Notes: generated by a model not told the origin, from the sequence alone. A DNA stretch of 64,000 nt from Nematostella vectensis (GCF_932526225.1 NC_064047.1:8228994-8292993), one strand, 5' to 3'; shown: positions 10,800-24,144, counted from the first letter of the stretch. A program made the numbers and translations.

Positions 10800-13700
10800 G
10801 GAAACCGATGCGGAAAACGACACATCGAGATACGGAACACAAAGCATTGAGATGCGGAACATAACACATCGAGATACGGAACACAGCACATCGAGATACG
10901 GAAAACAGCACATCGAGATACGGAACACAAAGCATTGAGATGCGGAACATAACACATCGAGATACGGAACACAAAGCATTGAGATGCGGAAAACAACATA
11001 ACGAGATACGGAACACAAAGCATTGAGATGCGGAAAACAACATAACGAGATACGGAACACAATGCATTGAGATGCGGTACACATCACATCGAGATAGGAA
11101 ACAACATAACGAGATACGGAACACAGCACATCGAGATACGGAACACAAAGCATTGAGATGCGGAACACAGCACATCGAGGTACGGAACACATCACATCGA
11201 GATACGGAACACAAGGCATTGAGATGCGGAACACATCACATCGAGATAGGAAACAACATAACGAGATACGGAACACAGCACATCGAGATACGGAACACAG
11301 CACATCGAGATACGGAACACAGCACATCGAGATACGGAACAGAACACATTGTCGGACAGAAACCCGTTATCGACACTGTAGCAACTTGTTCTGTGGAAGT
11401 CTTACCTGGGTGGGACAAGATGAGAATAAGTCTCTCCCAGTAAATAATGCGCCCCCAGTACTCTTGACTCTCTCTAATCCGGTGGAATGGCGCACGCTGA
11501 TTGGCTGTTGAGCGGTCCGGATCCGGACCGACCACTCACTCGAGAAAAATCAACAACAGAAAGGTATTTAGGAAATTATGTCTATAAGACAAAAGATGTT
11601 GGTAGACTTATACTTTCAAGTTTACTAAGTTTACAGGTTTAAAAGAATACAAAAGAATTGAAAAAAAAATGTTCGCTTTAAAAATCAATTCTTTTGCGGA
11701 CCACTTATCTAAACATATTTTTTACAGAAGGCCAAAATTCCGACGTACAACCGTTGTAGAAAACGCAAGTTTTTTTTTTCTTTTTTCATCCTTTTAAAAG
11801 CACCGCCATATAAGGCTTGTGTTTCTTATTTTTCTCTTTTGGTCTGTTTTTCTCTGTTTTGTGCGTGTATTGTCACGCAGCGATATAAAAAGGAAAATGA
11901 TAAAAAACAACAACAACAGAAAGGTTATTTTTCTACACTGTAATAGCAATTTGTTGCCGCTTTTCTTCAACAATGAGTTTCAATATTTATGCGAATGATT
12001 TCCGAACAAAGAGTGCCTTGCACTATGTCTTTAACAGATGAATATTGTAAATATTAATGGTAAATTACTCTATAGCACAGATCATCGCTAGAAGCTTTCA
12101 TCTTTTAAGCGGCTCATTGGTTCATGACGGGAAAAGAGTTTAGCAATACACTTCTTTTGCAAAAATTGAAAATAAAAATAATTCGAAACATGAAGAAAAC
12201 TTATTTTTTCTGAATGTGATTTTTGGCATAACACAAGGGAGTATATAAAAAAACGTACTTTCTAGGGACTTATTAGTCTCAAATATTGGGTTTCGTGCAG
12301 CTTTTAATTAATGCTCGATAATACTCATAATTTATCTAGAGAAATTCGATTTTATTCGGAAATCAAATAATTTTTATACGATTTCAACTTTCCGTATTTA
12401 CTATCGGTAAAACCTTATCTTTTTTATGCGCAGTAGAAAAAATTACCGTAGGAAAAACAAAATCGATCTCAGCATCGAAATAATGTATATCCAAATTTTT
12501 CTCAAAGTTCGCAAAAATACTAATTAGAACATATCTATTAAAGAGCCGCAAATGCAAATGAGCATACCCGACTATTGAACTTGCCGATTTTTGAGTTCTC
12601 TATGAATATTATTTTTTTCCTTGTTGGTTATTAAATAATAAAAGAATAATAAAAGATCGATAGAAATAGAATAAACATGACGTTTGAAAAGGGTTCAACA
12701 AGTCGAGTGTCAGGACATCACTGTAGTTTAATTCTTGTTTTCAAAAACGGTTTTAAAACGGATATTTTAAAATGTGAGGAAAATAGAGTGAGTTTTATTC
12801 CGTTGCAAGCTAATCGCCATTTAATTTCATAACGAACTTATCCCGGTTTACGTTCTAAACCCCTCCTCATGTGAAAAAAGATACTCAATTCGGAACAATG
12901 AAAAAGCCATTCAAAAAAACATTTTAGAACGGGACTATTTTCTGGAATAAAATTGATTTTTGTTCCATGTGAACAGCTCTTGAATAATCGTTAATGAAAC
13001 TCATCCCAGTATTTGCAAAAACAAGAGCTGTTCTGAAATAAGACTCGTTCTAGCAAAGTTATTTAAAAAAATAAAAAAAATGGCAAAAAAAGAAAACGTG
13101 CTAATCTATAACAGCAAATATACATAACACAGGGATATGACAATAATAAGATCGTGTAAAAAGTAGGTAATACATGATTGAAATGCTCGCATTCTTCAAC
13201 CAAAATATATCCCTCCCATTATAGGACATTACGAAAAAGAATTTCCCCTTTTTTGCCATAAAAATAATAGATTCACATTTAATTTTTCTTATTTTTAAGG
13301 AAAAAGACTGTTAAACCCCGCCAGGTAAATGAGAAATCAAAAGAGAGTCTATTATGCCATTCAATACCATTCAAATTCCCTTTATGGTAATAGTCAACGG
13401 TAATATCGGAGAATTAGGGAATTAGCAAATAAGGTTAACATTTTTCAAGGGCACAAAACGGATCTGTTCCGCAGCCCGTCTTTTTTTTGCTGGCTGGGGA
13501 AATGTTAGACCCCTCGGCTGCTGGGGAAAAATTGTACCGAATGGTTCTGCTGGCAAATTTGTGGAGTCGAACTAGTTGTGCTGGGAATATTTTTGGAGGC
13601 GCTGGGGCGGATGCTTGGGAAATAAATCGTCCCGATCGGTTATACGGGCAATTATTCATGTGCTAAAATGCCTAACCACTGCTGGTAAAGAAAAAATAAT

Positions 13701-14043
13701 AATTAACGGTCCCTCCTGGTAAAAAGGAAGATATTTCTCAGTAACTTTTAAAATGGATATTTTCGGCATCAGAACAGATCCAAACGACGAAATATGCCAT
13801 TTTAACGTGTTTCGGTAAGGGCGGCTCGTTATATGCCCTTTTTTTTTTACCTCTACTTCTTTGTTTCACTTGGTTCGATGTGCACTGGAATAAACGATTA
13901 ATCTTTCGATTCACAAGTGGTTCATGGTAGTGGTTCAGCCAGTTCGTTGCCAGTATGGTTAGGGAAGTTAGGAGTGATTTTCTATTTAAACCTATTTAAA
14001 CTATTTAAACGTGTAGTCTCCCCCAGTATCGTGCAAATTACAT
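10800..14043 (-). repeat. Right arm of the very large inverted duplication
   Basis: Reverse-complement counterpart of 4,300-6,690. It begins with the inverted 22 bp minisatellite (10,811-11,345) and the TACTGGGGGCGC landmark (about 11,455). It ends near GTGCAAATTA (about 14,034), which mirrors TTTGCAC at about 4,304. Relative to the left arm it carries extra sequence at about 13,440-13,860 and at 11,560-12,190. It lacks the internal direct duplication. No genes were recognised. Confidence 0.8.
10811..11345 (-). repeat. 22 bp minisatellite (right, inverted copy)
   Basis: It has the same alternating 22 bp units as at 6,315-6,675 but on the opposite strand, and the array is longer. All long frames across it come from the repeat itself. 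Confidence 0.85.
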
Positions 14044-14049
14044 AACACT

Positions 14050-14765
14050 GTTAGCTTACAACTACTTTCAAATGTATGCAGAATCCCGAGTTTCCAATTC
14101 TGTCATTCAATAATCATTCGACAAGATTAGTACTTCGTGGATGTCATAACCATTCTCAATTTTAAGACGATCTCTCAATCGTGTTCTTTACATCACCTTA
14201 CATGAAGTATATTGCTAATCTCTTCTTTCGTGATCCATGAGCTCAAAAACAAAAAAGCGTTTAGCGAAGATATGGACTGGAGAGAAATTTCCCATCAATA
14301 TTTACAAAACTCATCTGTTGAAGACACTTGCAGGGCACTTTTTGTTAGGAAATCATTCGTATACGATACCAAAAAACGCTACTTTGAACACGGGGACATG
14401 ACAGACTGCCTTTGCTTAGCTTATTAGCTGTAAGCATATTTGTGAGCTTTATTTATTTTAAATCAGAATCCTTTCGTTCTAGGCCTGAATATATGTTTGT
14501 TCAGTGTTGTCAACAGATGCTGTGCAGATAGTTGTTAGCTTTCATGTTTTGAGCGGCTCACTGGATCATGCCGGAAGAAGAGCTAAGCAATACACTTCAT
14601 GCAGTATGATTTTAGGAACTCGATGGGAGATCGTCTCTTATATGGGAATGCTTATGACATCCACGAAGTACTGGCCTTGTCGAATGATTTTCGAATGACA
14701 GAACATTGGAACTTGGGATTCCGCATACATTTTAAAATAGGTGTAAAAGACGCTAAGCATTGCTC
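14050..14765. mobile_element. Inverted-repeat element with arms of about 200 bp
   Basis: Sequence at about 14,068-14,265 recurs in reverse complement at about 14,535-14,745. Landmarks include GACATCCACGAAGTACT (14,653) and its mirror AGTACTTCGTGGATGTC (14,130). The loop (about 14,270-14,500) has a short frame of helix-turn-helix-like composition that I cannot assign. Part of one arm also resembles sequence near 12,090-12,150 inside the large inverted duplication. Confidence 0.65.
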
Positions 14766-14999
14766 AGCCCAGCTTTGCTACAAATAGTTGTATTTTTAGA
14801 GATGCAGCACGGTGTTGGAAAGTTAATGTTATCCCCGATCATGTAAACTAACCTATTTAAAAGTAAAACAGAATCCAGGATAGTAACGAGTGAAAGTTGC
14901 CTTCTGTTATCAAAAGTCACGTGAGTAGCATATTTACTCCCCGGCTTGCGCTTTCCATGACGCGTGGCTGCTAAGTCTCTCTTGTCTCTAAATTGACGG

Positions 15000-16390
15000 C
15001 GTGGAATTCATCCTTTTGTTAATCTATGCAAAAGTCGTTTCTGACACGTCAGCAGGTCAGTTAGATATTTATTACTTCCACTTTCTATTCGACATTTCAC
15101 TTATTTGCTTTACATGGATCTCTTCATTGGTTAACTAAGCATGCGTAGTTAGTATTTAGCAAAACCAGTTTATATTTGCCAGGCTCAAATAACAGGTTAA
15201 AGATTACCTTTATCTTTAATCTTACCGCTGTTACATTACTTAATTTTGAAAATTAATATAGTCAAACTCTTCGTATTACTTTGCTTTTGTTATTTCTATC
15301 GAAGGAATTTAGTCTTAGTCATTAATATTATTTGATAGTTATGTTCTTCCAAAGTCAAAATCCGATCTAGTATTTTTACATTATCCTTAAACCAGTTTGA
15401 CCAGTTTATTAATGAGTTAATTTTAATTTTTTAATGAGCTAAATTGATTTTTTCTGGTTAAAAAATTTCGACCCTCCCCTAATCTAAAGCACAAAAATGG
15501 TGACCCTCCCTTTAAAAGGCGGCCAAAAATTAAGGCCCTCCCCCGGGACAAAAAAAGCGTACTGGTTACTTTATTCAAAGTACACCATTCATAGTTTCTG
15601 AGGCTAAGTTCAAACGCCGTATTATCCATGAGCAGTATCCAATGCAAATGTGTGCAAATGAAGATGAAACAATCACTCCATTCATTTGCATGCATTTGCA
15701 TTGAATACGGCTCGTGTAATACGACCTTTGAACAGGCTGAGATGCTCCACCTACGGCACGTTCTTCCAGGAGCACCAGCAAATTCTATAACCGTATGAGC
15801 ACTTTTTACGGCGCCGTGCTGTACGAACAAAGAAAAGGGATTGGGCAATTTACCAAGAAAAAAAATATGCTATAGGGGGGTCTGGGAAAGCTCCCCCGTA
15901 AAAATTTTGCCATTTTGAACATTTGAAATAGAAACAGCATCATTGGCTCTAGCCCAACTGAAATTTTATTTACATATATTTTTATACCAACAATCTGAAA
16001 AGTTAGTTGGGGGGAGCGGGGAAAGTTTGACATGAATGGAATGCGTATGTTCAGTATTGGAAATTAATAAAAACAAAACTTCAAAAGATAAAAAAATTAG
16101 AAGGACTTAGGAGATAACGATTTTTAGCGCCAGCCAAACGAAAGTCTTGAAAGTGTAAGCAGAAGGTGCATCACATTCATTTAGCTTTATAAAAGGTGTC
16201 TGGGGGTTCTCCCCAGGAACTTGTGAAATTCCAGACTTTTAGGGGGCTCGGAAACTGATCAGAATATCTGTTCAAAAACCATGTATTAGTTAAGGCCATT
16301 CCCCAAATCTGAGTTAAAAAAAAAAACGCAACCCTCCCCATAAATATAGCAGCCTACCCCGTTAAATAACGCCCCCCCCCTTATTATTCC
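15000..16390. other. Repeat-derived intergenic sequence
   Basis: No gene was recognised. From about 15,450 there are repeated short phrases of the type GACCCTCCC. Related C-rich phrases recur at about 16,330-16,380, so this is probably one element of about 940 bp with decayed ends. Short frames inside lack family motifs. Confidence 0.4.
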
Positions 16391-16516
16391 GTAAGGGATG
16401 AAGCCAGGTTTTATCTATGCAATGCAAACCTGTATACACCCCTTCATACATTTTTTTCATGGTTTCCGTTATTTAATATTATTAAGTGCTTATGTCCCAT
16501 ATCTAAAATGTATTTC

Positions 16517-16860
16517 TTATTTTTCTTCATCAACATCCTCGCTCATATGTGATTCGCTGTCTTCCTCGCTCTCTTTCTTTTCTGTTTTCTCGTGCCGCGC
16601 TTTTCTTGCAAGGAGAAGATCGAAAAGCCTTTTTGCTTCTTCTGCGTCATCTATAGCGTCAACCTTTATCAGGTTGACAACCTGGATTTAGTTGCATCTT
16701 TGAGAAATTTAGTGCCTTCACTTTTCCGAATTAATGTTTTCAGCCAATTCATCCACTTTCTGTCCAGCTTGTAGCTAATCTCTTGCTTGCGTCCCTTTAT
16801 TATTGTCGTTGCCGTTCTTTCCTTTGCTTCTTCTTTCTTCGGTTTTCAGAAGGAGGGAAA
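16517..16860 (-). pseudogene. Possible relic of a lysine/glutamate-rich coding sequence
   Basis: The minus strand from about 16,683 reads a plausible C-terminus: an alpha-helical, charged segment (DDAEEAKRLFDLLLARK), then an acidic tail ending EDVDEEK and TAA at 16,517. Just upstream, another frame reads a basic segment containing KLDRKWMNWLKTLIRK. A frame change is needed to join them. No start, promoter or family assignment is possible. It may be a fragment of a gene or retrocopy. Confidence 0.3.
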
Positions 16861-16886
16861 TGAAACTATGGGTAAAGAGTAAGGAG

Positions 16887-16902
16887 GGGGGGGGGGGGGG
16901 GG
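16887..16902 (+). repeat. Poly-G run
   Basis: An uninterrupted G homopolymer of about 16 bases. Similar runs recur in this window at MITE copies (37,684-37,704; 47,903-47,922; 55,646-55,662). Confidence 0.9.
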
Positions 16903-17699
16903 CATGGAAAAAACTGTTTCAGTTTTTTGTCAAATTTTTTATCATATTTATGAAGAACGTTTTGATATTTGCGATGCACGTTTTTGACACGCCTTGCTAG
17001 GGCGCCATTGTGTAGTTTAGCGCATGCGCATCCCCGCAGAACATGCTATTTTTTTATTCTTTTTATTTACCATAATAATGTTTGTTGTCATATGCAATAT
17101 TCTTATTACAATTGGTGGGAGGACTAAACAAACCCTAACAGGCTTTTACAAGTAGTCCACCTTTCTAAAAGGATCATATATATATGGCTGCTATATATCA
17201 TATACTATATATACAGTTATTCTTATTTTACTAATGTCATTTCTCACTTGTGTCGCAATCTGAAACATAAAGCAAGCGCGTTGTGATTCGTTCGCAAGAA
17301 AAAAAAAATTAACTCACTAATAATAAGAATAATATACAGATTTAATGTAATAACGTAAGCCTATTTTCGCGTCTAGTGACGTCATTGATGACATCACAAT
17401 CACGTTACCATATTGGTGCACCCCCCTTGACACGTTCATGAGATAGGAATCTTTTTGTTCTTAATGAAATGGGAATATTTTTAGTGACGTCACCGATGAC
17501 GTCAAACAAATCACCCATTTTGCACCCTCCTCGACACAAACATAACACCTGACAAGTTTGGTTGTAAAACACGTTTTTTTTTTTCTTTTTGCACTAAAAA
17601 ATAACCGTCTTCTTAACTAACAGAGAAGTGGTCGGAGTCAAACTCTTCTTGTCACATGAGCAGGGTGGGGTCCGGACCCCCGTACCACATCTGGACAAG

Positions 17700-18130
17700 T
17701 ACAGTAAAAAAAAAACCCGCGTGTAAGAACCTATAGGCAGACATTTTGGATTTTGAATACCCCAAAATATAAGAACCTACTAAGCTAAACAAATTCAAAA
17801 GGTTCTTCTATGATTAGTGACTATTGAAAATGAAACAAATTACAGGCCTTTAAAATTTAAACTTGCTAAACATTTGGCTGGTCCATTATTTAGATATGAT
17901 TACAGATACAACACATACATACAGTAGGATATCTCTTTAGCAAAATGGCTAAGTATTCAGTCACACTTTGGTATTATGAATCCTACTACTGATTTAAGCA
18001 ACTTGGAAAAAAAAAGAACCTAATAAGAACCTATTTTGCCTTGTTTATTAGCAAGTATCCCAAAATATATGAACCTGTTTTGCCAAACTTGAAAAAAAAA
18101 CCAGGTTCTTACACGTGGGTTTTCACTGTA
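17700..18130. mobile_element. Tc1/mariner-type MITE with TA target sites
   Basis: The left end, TA then CAGTAAAAAA...CCCGCGTGTAAGAACC, is mirrored by the right end GGTTCTTACACGTGGGTTTTCACTG then TA. The TA duplication and the CAGT start are typical of Tc1/mariner elements. The 427 bp interior repeats the phrase AAGAACCTA several times and has no transposase. Confidence 0.75.
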
Positions 18131-19685
18131 TATTTATTTACACTAAGGAAATAATAATCCTCCCCTGCATAAGCAGTGAACCTTTGTTTGTTCAAAAGGC
18201 ACTTTCAGATACGAGGACGACGACTTTATAGCGGTAGAAAACAATGGAATTAGTTAAAGGCCACACGTTGAAGAGGGTCCTGTCTGATAGGTTTCACCGT
18301 TTCCCGCCAAACCACGTGAAAATTCAAGTTTTACAGTCTAGCAAAAACGTGGAAGCTTGAAGTATAGACTGGTTTAGCTTTGTTTGCTGTGTAGAAATAA
18401 AGTCTTTGTATGTTCATTGAAACTAGTTTTAAACTTATCATCTAATGCAAGTGTTCTTCTCGACCACACCGTCCTAGCTGTCACCGTTGTCTCATCTTAA
18501 AGACCCTAATACTCTCCCGCCAGGTTTTGGCGGGAAAATCTGAAACGTATTTTCCTAAATCCGTTAAAATTCAGAGACGGCAATACCACAAAATATTGGA
18601 GGATTGTTTTCTATTGCAGTGCTACCCACAATGAAGCGAAGAATAATTTAAAGTCGAGAATTGTATGCGAAAAAAGAAAATATCGTTTTGTTGTAGGTTT
18701 TAAAAACAGCGCGCGCTCGTAAGAATGTCGCCATTCTTGATTGCGAATGCAGCGCGCGCGCACAATGCAAAAACAATTCTAAGACTTAAAAATATCTGCA
18801 AAATTTTTCAGATTTGTTTCTTGAAGTTAAATAATCATTTGCCTACCAGGTTGGGATATAAAGATGACGGTAAAAATTGTAACCACACAACGTTCTTCAG
18901 CAATAACTAAGTAGACATGAAGACGGGAACCGGTTTAGCGCGCGCATATGTTTTCTCATGTAATTTGGTTGACATCTCGATCTACGTCACAAATGACTGA
19001 AACCGGGCCTTTCAGTTCACGGCCTTTTTTCGGAAAGTTGACCAAAATACCTCATTAATACAGATTTGAGTTATTCGCGCGAACGCGTGTTTTATAGGGT
19101 CCATACGAACCACATACCGTTTGGAATATGAAAATATAAAGAATTGACAAAGTCTATCAACTCTGAAAGGTTATATGGACTTTAAACATTATAGATGGAT
19201 TTTTATAGATAAATTTATTGTTAAGAATGACTGAATTCAAAGCTTACAACAAAGCGTGCTTATTTGGATACATGCTAGAATGCATGGTAGTCTGCTTCAG
19301 GCTACGGCAACACTGAGTTCTTGTGCTCTCGGCTTTATAGCGGGTAGAGTTTATTCAAAAACAGAATAGGCACCATCAGTTGCAAAACAAGTGGGGAGCT
19401 TGATTTGAAAGGCCTGTAAAAAGGATTATGGGATTGTTTGGCTAGATAGAGCAAAGCCAAGATGTCTACCTCTCCAGCAAGACGGTCTCACAATCAGGGT
19501 CTTCAATTAGGACAAATTCGTTCAAGCAATCGAACAGGAAAATCGATATTCATGGCATCATTATACGGGTGACATCATTGGTTGCTCGCGGACGGTTCCG
19601 CAAGCCTAATGAAGCTCGCAATGCTTGAGCCGCGCCACCGATGCTAAGGCAGATGTTGGCGAGTCGCTTTAAGCTCGAGATTGCG
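18131..19685. other. Intergenic; 3' flank of the MTF1-like gene
   Basis: No coding sequence was recognised. The segment nearest the gene likely contains its 3' untranslated region on the minus strand. Candidate polyadenylation hexamers (AATAAA on minus) lie at about 19,350-19,355 and 19,214-19,219. GCGCGC-rich patches occur near 18,705-18,760 and 18,938. Confidence 0.45.
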
Positions 19686-19688
19686 ACG

Positions 19689-22600
19689 TCATAACTCTCT
19701 CGTGTGCTTTTCAGTAACCGTCCCACATGGCTTGTGCAGAGATTGCCCTAGAGGAGTGGGAAACGAGCCCGCGAGACACGTGGCTGCGGTTGATATTCGT
19801 GGTGGGACAACGGGTAAAAGTGCAGGGACCTCGCTACCACTGAACACAAATTCCGGCCTAGGTAACCTAGGTAACTGCCACGGCGTGTTACTCCCACATG
19901 GAACAGGTTCGGAAAGCACATTTGACAACAGACCTGGGCCTTCGGGGACTCTTATGGTTGAATCCGTAGGAATCGGAACTAGAAAGTTTGCCGGGCTTGT
20001 AAGGTTCGCAGGGTTTGTAAGGTTCGCAGGGCTTGTAAGGCTCGCAGGGTTTGTAAGATATACGGGCTGCAAAGTCTGGGCAATTAGACGGTCACTAAGG
20101 TTATTTGTTTTGCTTACAATTTTACTTGAGGTCACATGGCTTGTGCTTTTGGGATCTGGGTGATAGGGTGCTGTAGAGGTTCTATGGACATTTCTCGCAT
20201 TCTCAGAAGCAAACGAAGTCAAGGCCAGTGGAAACGCGCATTCTGCCCAAAGATTTCTTTCCTGCTCCATGGGAAATCTTGATCCCATCTTGCCTGGCCC
20301 TTCCCGGTTCTCACATACAGCATCTCCATTTGATTCCTTGTAACACCCTCCGACACGAAACTCCAGATCATGGCTATTAAGTGACCTCATCATTGGGCCA
20401 AGCTGACTTGACGACCTAGGGCACTCGTTAACCTCATAGCTTAACCCCTCATTTACTCCCTCAATGCTGGATGCGCTCTTTGGATTGTTATTGCTATTTG
20501 CTGCTGGGATGCTAAAGCTATCGACTACACTAACTCCCATACTTGAACCTCCACGGATATTATCATTTACATGCGAACCAACACTGAATGCCCCACCAAT
20601 ACTAGGCCACACCTGTGCAGGGTTTTGTGCTCCACCCAAACTCAGGTGATCTTCGCGAGTAACCAATTCATGGACGTTATTTATACCAGTCAAGTATATA
20701 CTGCAATTATTACTTTCAGGCAAAGAAGTGACTACCAGACCCTTCCCAAATACATCTTCTTTTGGCTGACTACAGCTTAAACTTTTTTTAGTTACTCTAT
20801 CGTTTTGCTGGAAGGTTGAATCAGCTGTTTCTCGTTCGAGGGAGCTACAGTTTATTTCGGCAAGATGGCTAACGCCACTTCTCGGATGCACATCAATACA
20901 TCTGCGGGAGGCTTCTGTAGCATCGACTGGACTTTCAATTTCTTGATGAGGGTAAGATGGACTGCCATCTAGGGGGGATCTCTGATTATTGTAGAGCCCC
21001 GATAAAGAAAGCGTCGCAAACTGGAGCAAAGTGGAGCCCGTAACAGGTGGGAGGTCAGCCAAAGAGAAGCCTCTATTTTCAGGACCAGCATAGCAAACTC
21101 TCCCAGTAACGGTATTAAGATGTGACGGGCTAGTTCTTATTTCGTCTCTGGGTTCTATTACCTTATAAGTAGCGGATATCGGAGATGTATCATCATTATA
21201 AGTAGATGAGCTCAAATATGAAACCGGTACCAGAGTAGAATTGATTCTATCAGTGCCGCATGTAGGGTCTCCAGCCCTTTGCGCTATGACTTCGCTCACT
21301 CTTTCCTCGTTTTGATTGTGTGAGCCGAGAGAACCACATGAAAGCACATCTACATTACTATCGTGATCACTGATTGTATTATCATTGTTCAAGTTAATAG
21401 CTTCGCCATACTGATTAGGGTTTATCTGTCTATAAGTACGAGAAGGACCACACTGAGCACCCGGGCTTGTGAATTGTGCAGCGCAAGCTACAGACGGAGA
21501 GGAGCCTGGACCAACGTTATAAGACTCGGGCATATTTGGGCATAAATTGACTATGTATCGAGAATTCATTTGGCAATCACGTCCACTGTAAGGGTAGGAA
21601 GACGACAAAAACTCTCGGTTTTCTGACAAAGCAACTCTCTCTGTACTTATATTCTCACCACTAGGCACACACGCAGTCACTGTTGAAGTGCTAGCTGGCC
21701 TAAAAAAATCGAACGCTATTCTTCGATTGTCGGATGTAATACGGTCTGATACACTGAAAGATGATACATGGTGATTCGGTGAAGTATTTAGTACAGCAGT
21801 TTCGGGGCTAATACCAGCACTCTCTTTGTTGTAGACATTTTCAACACCTTTTTGGTCATCCGTTGTCACATCAGTCCTTATCGATCTGCAATGGTCTTCA
21901 TCTTCCAATTGCTGCGTTATAGTATTTGTCATGGGCGACGTCTCTGTGTATGTGTTGTGTGACACCACCGATCCTGTACTACTTATTACGACAGTCTCAG
22001 TAGTAGTCACACAATCTCCATCACTTGTGATCCCTTGAGTTCGTAATACATGCACCTTTGAGTGCGACTTGAGCCCTTGGTGTGTTGAGAAGGCTTTGGA
22101 GCAGCCATCGTTTTCACATGAGTATGGCCTCTCACCAGTATGTCTACGGGAGTGCACTTTGAGGTGATGCGACGCAGTGAATGCCTGGCCACATCCTAGC
22201 TCTCGGCACTGGTATGGCCGCTCCTTAGTGTGTATCCGCTCATGTTTGCGAAGGTCACTTTTTGTCGTAAAGATTTTCTCACAAGGTGTGAATTCACAGT
22301 TAAAGGTGGTGCCACTGTGGATTCTTTTATGTGCGTTTAGCCTGGTGACCAAGACAAAAAAAAATTATCAGGATTATAAAGAAAAAGTAATAACAATCTT
22401 CTTTACATCTACTGGTGCATTTTGTACCTTCATGTGATGGATTAGTAAGTATGAAGCAGTATTAGATATTGAAGAGGATGAGTTAAGTAAATGTACAAGT
22501 AACATAAATCTAGATATTACATTACTGCACTTGTCAATATTTAGTGAACACTCGCAGACGATTTTCAACGGCTTAATCACCTATGTACTAGCTTCTGTCA

Positions 22601-24144
22601 TTCAACATCCTTGAGAAGCGGATCCAATGACCAGCACTAAAATGGTCTCCAATCATGCCTCCTCTTGACAAGGTGCTGACCAATCCAAAAGCACCAAATG
22701 CAATACCGTTAATTTGAATGATGGATACATTGGAGATTGTTGACGAGAGCTCTCAGAACATTACAAATCGTAGTAAAACACACTGTGGGCCAATAATGTG
22801 AAGAGCTTCCTCTCAGCTTTGCACCTCGTTATACTTTTAGCAAATGCATGGCCTGAGATCAAGCACCGATGTATCATTTGCCATAACCAAAACAAGTCAA
22901 TCTAGACCCGGGATACCCATGGTTTGAGTACAGATGCACACCATCCACCGTACACATGGACTGTGTTTGTTTATGTTAACATATTGTTATTATTTTCTGT
23001 GATTTTTAATAAAGGCATGTTTCAAGTGACTTTATATACACAATAAACAGGTTCCATTGTTAATGCCATACAAGTTCTAATGTAATGAGCAGAATTGCTT
23101 GACACGCAAAGCCCAAGTATCACCACAAATACTTTGTTTCACACAGGCGTACAGCTTTTTCAACCTTGTGTTGATTTATAGCTCTTCTTCACAACATAAG
23201 ATATATACTGTAGTCTGATCAGTTGCTGCGATGGAAAGGGCAGAAAGGGTATTGTTTTGTTTAAGCCCAACTAAGTGCATTATTGACTAGCCTTTTTGCT
23301 GCTAAAATATAGTAGTCATTACAACAGCTTTATAGGATTTTAATTTATTCCATGTCATTTGTTGTTGTTGCTGCTGTTTCTGAATGTCTTACTTTACCAC
23401 TTCTTTTTTTTATCTATTGTATGTTGAAGTGGTACATGAATATATAAACATAGGTAAAAAGCTATACACAACTAAATTAAGACAATCTTAACATATGCCG
23501 GGCTTGAATTGCCCTCAGCATGAACACATATAGCTTACAATAAAGAATGCTTTCTGCCTTAATACTATCAAAGAATGTGTGATCACTATTGATGATGCCC
23601 CTGTGTACAATATACACATAAAGTGCGACCATTCCAGTCTTAATCTTGGTAATTTATAGAAGTTTGCAATTGAAACATCATCGAAAAAGTAATCTAATTT
23701 GCATTGCTTTGCTTCACAAGAACCACACAGGACCATTGACAGTTCATGCTGTTAAAAATGATTGCATTGGGCAATTGAGAAAAATACACACCCTCTGATA
23801 TAACAATTCCAAAAACAAACATACAATATGGAATATATCATATGGGAGATATCACTACTCTAGTTCCCTCATAACACTAGCACATACCTGTAGAGTGTGG
23901 AATAAGTGCGCTCACATCCTTCTTCAGGGCAGTTATAGGGCTTTTCTCCACTGTGCATACGCACATGAATCTTGAGACTGTAGGATGATAGGAAAGACTT
24001 CTGGCAACCTCCAATGCTGCACTGGAATTCATATTGTCCAAGGTGTGTTTTCAGGTGGGTCTTGAGATTCCCGGAGGTCTTGTAGGATCGAAAGCATCCT
24101 GTATACGTGCACTCAAACTTCCTGACTTTAGGGTTGTCAGACAT
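19689..24144 (-). CDS. MTF1: MTF1-like metal-responsive transcription factor, six zinc fingers
   Basis: Two coding exons, 23,888-24,144 and 19,689-22,341, join across GT-AG sites inside an Arg codon (phase 2). They give about 969 residues. Residues 10-183 form six C2H2 fingers with the CxxxxC spacing of MTF-1, in the same order and with the same unusual short linkers between fingers 1-2 and 3-4 (SGTTFN-type, instead of TGEKP). MTF-1 binds metal response elements in the nucleus and induces metallothioneins and zinc exporters under zinc, cadmium or oxidative stress. The remainder is a long Ser/Asn/Thr-rich tail, as expected of activation regions. It includes four six-residue repeats of the [12 protein letters not shown] type. 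The vertebrate N-terminal extension is missing here: finger 1 begins about nine residues after the chosen Met. An obvious MTF-1 cysteine cluster was not seen. Confidence 0.88.
19990..20065 (-). repeat. In-frame 18 bp repeat in the MTF1-like tail
   Basis: About four copies of an 18 bp unit (plus strand GGGTTTGTAAGGTTCGCA) encode Leu-Thr-Asn/Ser-Pro-Ala-Asn. The period is divisible by three, so length changes keep the frame. Confidence 0.8.

Noticed and set aside
10710-11327. A 205-codon Cys-rich minus-strand frame
   Set aside because: Product of the 22 bp minisatellite; the Cys pattern follows the repeat period, not a protein fold.
14212-14427. Short frame resembling a helix-turn-helix of a transposase
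   Set aside because: It is too short and only loosely similar; kept merely as the loop of the inverted-repeat element.
17380-17500. Paired TGACGTCA-like sites (CRE-like)
   Set aside because: They lie in a repeated segment far from any recognised gene start, so a regulatory role cannot be supported.
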